Below are positions 7,135 through 9,089 of a DNA stretch of 9,089 bases, piece after piece (the stretch's first letter is position 1; each line of letters opens with the position of its first letter). Source of the stretch: Quisquiliibacterium sp. GTDB taxonomy: Bacteria; Pseudomonadota; Gammaproteobacteria; Burkholderiales; Burkholderiaceae_E. The notes beneath the pieces were generated by a model, which saw nothing but the letters and a program-made list of their open reading frames with translations, was not told the origin of the DNA and ran no database searches. The translations under genes were made by a program, and so were the position numbers. The stretch spans positions 1 through 9,089 of the forward strand of contig JAURMJ010000012.1 of the NCBI GenBank assembly GCA_030830765.1, written 5' to 3'.

Positions 7135-8118
7135 TTACATTTGCGCGAGGACCGCGCCCCAGGTGAATCCGCCCCCAACACCTTCCATCAGAATGCGTTG
7201 GCCAGGCTTGACCCGGCCGTCTCGAACTGCCAGATCCAGAGCCAGGGGTACCGAGGCTGCAGAGGTATTCGCGTGTTGGCTGACCGTGGAAATCACCCGG
7301 TCTGCACCGATCCCCATGCGCCTGGCAGTTGCTTGAAGAATACGAACGTTAGCCTGATGAGGGATCAACCAATCCACGTCATCAAGTGTGAGCCCAGCCG
7401 CGGCAACAGTCTCCCGGCCCACCGCGTCAAGAGCAGAAACCGCGAGCTTGAAGACAGCCTGACCATCCATCGTCAGGAACGGATGACCTTGCACAGCGCC
7501 TCCGGCAACATTGCCAGCGGTTCGCAGGATGTGTTCCTGACTGCCGTCGGCATGCAACCTGCAGGCAAGAATGCCGGGGGCATCAGCCGCCTGCAGCACC
7601 ACGGCCCCAGCACCGTCGCCAAAGAGCACGCAAGTGCCCCGATCATTCCAGTCGAGAATACGAGAAAAGACCTCAGCACCGATCACCAGTGCGCGGCTTG
7701 CAACGCCGGAGCGAATCATCGAATCGGCAGCAGTCATCGCATAGACAAATCCGCTGCAGACGGCCTGAACGTCAAAGGCTGCGCCACCCGTGATCCCGAG
7801 TGCTTTCTGAACCAGGCAAGCCGTGCTCGGAAAGACATAATCCGGGGTGGACGTTGCCACAATGATCAGGTCGATCGACGCGGCTTCGATGCCGGCGGCC
7901 TCCAGTGCATTGCGGGCAGCGCGGGCGCCAAGCATGCTGCTGGACACCTCTGGCTCGGCCAGATAACGCTGGCGAATTCCCGTCCGCTCGACAATCCAGT
8001 CGTCGGAGGTCTCGATTCCCCGCCCAGCCAGTTCCTGAACAAGTTGTTCGTTGCTGACAAGGCGTTCCGGAAAGGCACTGCCGGTGCCGATAATCCTTGA
8101 ATATCGCTCAATGGTCAT
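7135..8118 (-). CDS. fabH: Beta-ketoacyl-ACP synthase III (FabH)
   Basis: FabH starts fatty-acid synthesis by condensing acetyl-CoA with malonyl-ACP, and it largely sets the chain-starter type. It has 327 residues, close to the family's usual length. The catalytic triad is intact: Cys121 in DVQAVCSGF, His254 in LIPHQAN and Asn284 in QHANTSAAS. The glycine-rich C-terminus [13 protein letters not shown] is also typical. The ATG at 8116-8118 gives [18 protein letters not shown], matching the expected N-terminus. It lies 18 bases after the plsX stop; that spacer has no clear Shine-Dalgarno sequence, so translation may depend on coupling to plsX. The spacer contains a 10-base palindrome (GTAGATCTAC, 8124-8133). 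Confidence 0.97.
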   Translation of the reverse strand: MTIERYSRIIGTGSAFPERLVSNEQLVQELAGRGIETSDDWIVERTGIRQRYLAEPEVSSSMLGARAARNALEAAGIEAASIDLIIVATSTPDYVFPSTACLVQKALGITGGAAFDVQAVCSGFVYAMTAADSMIRSGVASRALVIGAEVFSRILDWNDRGTCVLFGDGAGAVVLQAADAPGILACRLHADGSQEHILRTAGNVAGGAVQGHPFLTMDGQAVFKLAVSALDAVGRETVAAAGLTLDDVDWLIPHQANVRILQATARRMGIGADRVISTVSQHANTSAASVPLALDLAVRDGRVKPGQRILMEGVGGGFTWGAVLAQM

Positions 8119-8136
8119 GACTGGTAGATCTACGGT

Positions 8137-9089
8137 TCAGGCCAGCGGCGGCTGCCCATGGGCTTTTGCCGTAACTTGCGGCAAGGTCTGGGCAATACGC
8201 TCAAGAAGGCCGTTGTTCACGGCATCGTAGGCTCGCCGCAGGGCGAATTCGAAAGCAAACGCGTCCGCAGAGCCATGACTTTTAATCACGACGCCCCGCA
8301 AACCGACAAGGCTGGCTCCGTTGTAACGGCGATGGTCAACGCGGCGCTTCAGGCGTGACAACACGGGCATTGCGATCAGCGCAACGACCTTCGTGAACAG
8401 GTTACGGGAGAATTCCTCTCGGATGAAACCGGCCAGCATTCTCGCCAGACCCTCTGAGGTCTTCAGGGATACATTGCCGACAAAGCCATCACAGACCACG
8501 ACATCGGTAGTGCCTTCAAAAATATCGTTGCCCTCAACGTTACCGTGGAAATTCAGGCTGCTGGCCCGAAGAAGATCACCGGCCTGCTTGACGATATCGT
8601 TTCCCTTGATGGCCTCTTCGCCGATATTCAGCAGTCCAACAGAGGGACGCTCCCGGCCTTCCAACGCGCTGACCAGCGCAGCTCCCATGATGGCAAACTG
8701 AAGATAGTGCTCAGGTTCGCAATCTACGTTCGCACCCAGGTCGAGCACCGTCGTGATGCGCCCCTTTACATTCGGCATTGGCGCAGCAATTGCAGGACGT
8801 TCGATGCCGTCAAGCATCCGCAGCACAAATCGGGCGATCGCCATCAATGCACCGGTGTTACCGGCACTGACACAGGCTTGCGCATCGCCGGCCTTCACCG
8901 CCTCAATGGCAATTCGCATCGACGATTGTTTCTTGGAACGAAGCGCAACGCTCGGTTGATCGTCCATTGTGACGACCTGACTCGCTGCCCGCACCTCGAT
9001 CCTGTCGCCGAACTGCTTCGCAGCGGCGCCAAGCGCAGACACGATTGAGCCTTCTTGCCCAACCAGCAACAAAGACGCGTCCGGAACAT
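8137..9089 (-). CDS. plsX: Phosphate acyltransferase (PlsX), 5' end cut off by the window edge
   Basis: PlsX makes acyl-phosphate from acyl-ACP, which PlsY then uses to acylate glycerol-3-phosphate; it links fatty-acid to phospholipid synthesis and acts at the membrane surface. The window holds 316 codons plus the TGA stop. The family has about 345-355 residues, so roughly 30 N-terminal residues, including the conserved MGGD motif, lie beyond base 9089. Conserved blocks in order are [44 protein letters not shown] and [18 protein letters not shown]. The TTG at 9070-9072 is internal (LLLVG), not a start, because the frame stays open and family-like through VPDAS up to the window edge. plsX upstream of fabH is the standard order. 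Confidence 0.96.
   Translation of the reverse strand, partial: VPDASLLLVGQEGSIVSALGAAAKQFGDRIEVRAASQVVTMDDQPSVALRSKKQSSMRIAIEAVKAGDAQACVSAGNTGALMAIARFVLRMLDGIERPAIAAPMPNVKGRITTVLDLGANVDCEPEHYLQFAIMGAALVSALEGRERPSVGLLNIGEEAIKGNDIVKQAGDLLRASSLNFHGNVEGNDIFEGTTDVVVCDGFVGNVSLKTSEGLARMLAGFIREEFSRNLFTKVVALIAMPVLSRLKRRVDHRRYNGASLVGLRGVVIKSHGSADAFAFEFALRRAYDAVNNGLLERIAQTLPQVTAKAHGQPPLA

Noticed and set aside
7120..8100. A 326-codon open frame on the plus strand opposite fabH
   Set aside because: It mirrors almost the whole of fabH, whose product is an unmistakable FabH with all catalytic residues. The plus-strand translation resembles no family I know and is best explained as a by-product of fabH codon use.
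9070..9072. TTG as the plsX start codon
   Set aside because: The frame stays open and family-like upstream to the window edge, and the N-terminal MGGD region of PlsX is still missing, so the TTG is internal.

Overview
This window is a conserved housekeeping stretch of a proteobacterial chromosome. All genes lie on the minus strand. The order, read in the direction of transcription from the right edge, is plsX (5' end cut off), fabH, fabD, fabG, acpP, fabF, a ygfX-like membrane protein gene, mucD (a DegP/HtrA protease), and lepA (3' end cut off). This order and the protein sequences point to a betaproteobacterium, probably Burkholderiales. The base composition looks moderately GC-rich, below that of typical Burkholderia. 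The genus cannot be read from the sequence.

The right two thirds (about 3665-9089) is a fatty-acid synthesis cluster. PlsX makes acyl-phosphate for phospholipid synthesis. FabD loads malonate onto ACP (acpP product), FabH starts the chain by condensing acetyl-CoA with malonyl-ACP, FabF elongates it, and FabG reduces the beta-keto group. All catalytic residues expected of these enzymes are present. The genes are tightly packed: fabG and fabD overlap by one base, and plsX-fabH are 18 bases apart. The exception is a 217-base gap ahead of acpP, which holds a plausible extended -10 promoter and two leader hairpins. That arrangement would let ACP be made in excess of the enzymes.

The left third (1-3493) concerns the cell envelope and translation. 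The ygfX-like gene stops exactly where mucD starts. MucD is an exported two-PDZ serine protease. It is followed by two tandem hairpins, the second with a T-run, and then by lepA, a ribosomal GTPase. In the related betaproteobacterial clusters I remember, rpoE, rseA and rseB sit between fabF and mucD. Here they are missing and only the ygfX-like gene and a 171-base gap remain, which is the most interesting feature of the window.

I found no mobile elements, CRISPR arrays, RNA genes or evidence of a new system. No gap between genes exceeds 217 bases. The plus-strand open frames look like shadows of the minus-strand genes.
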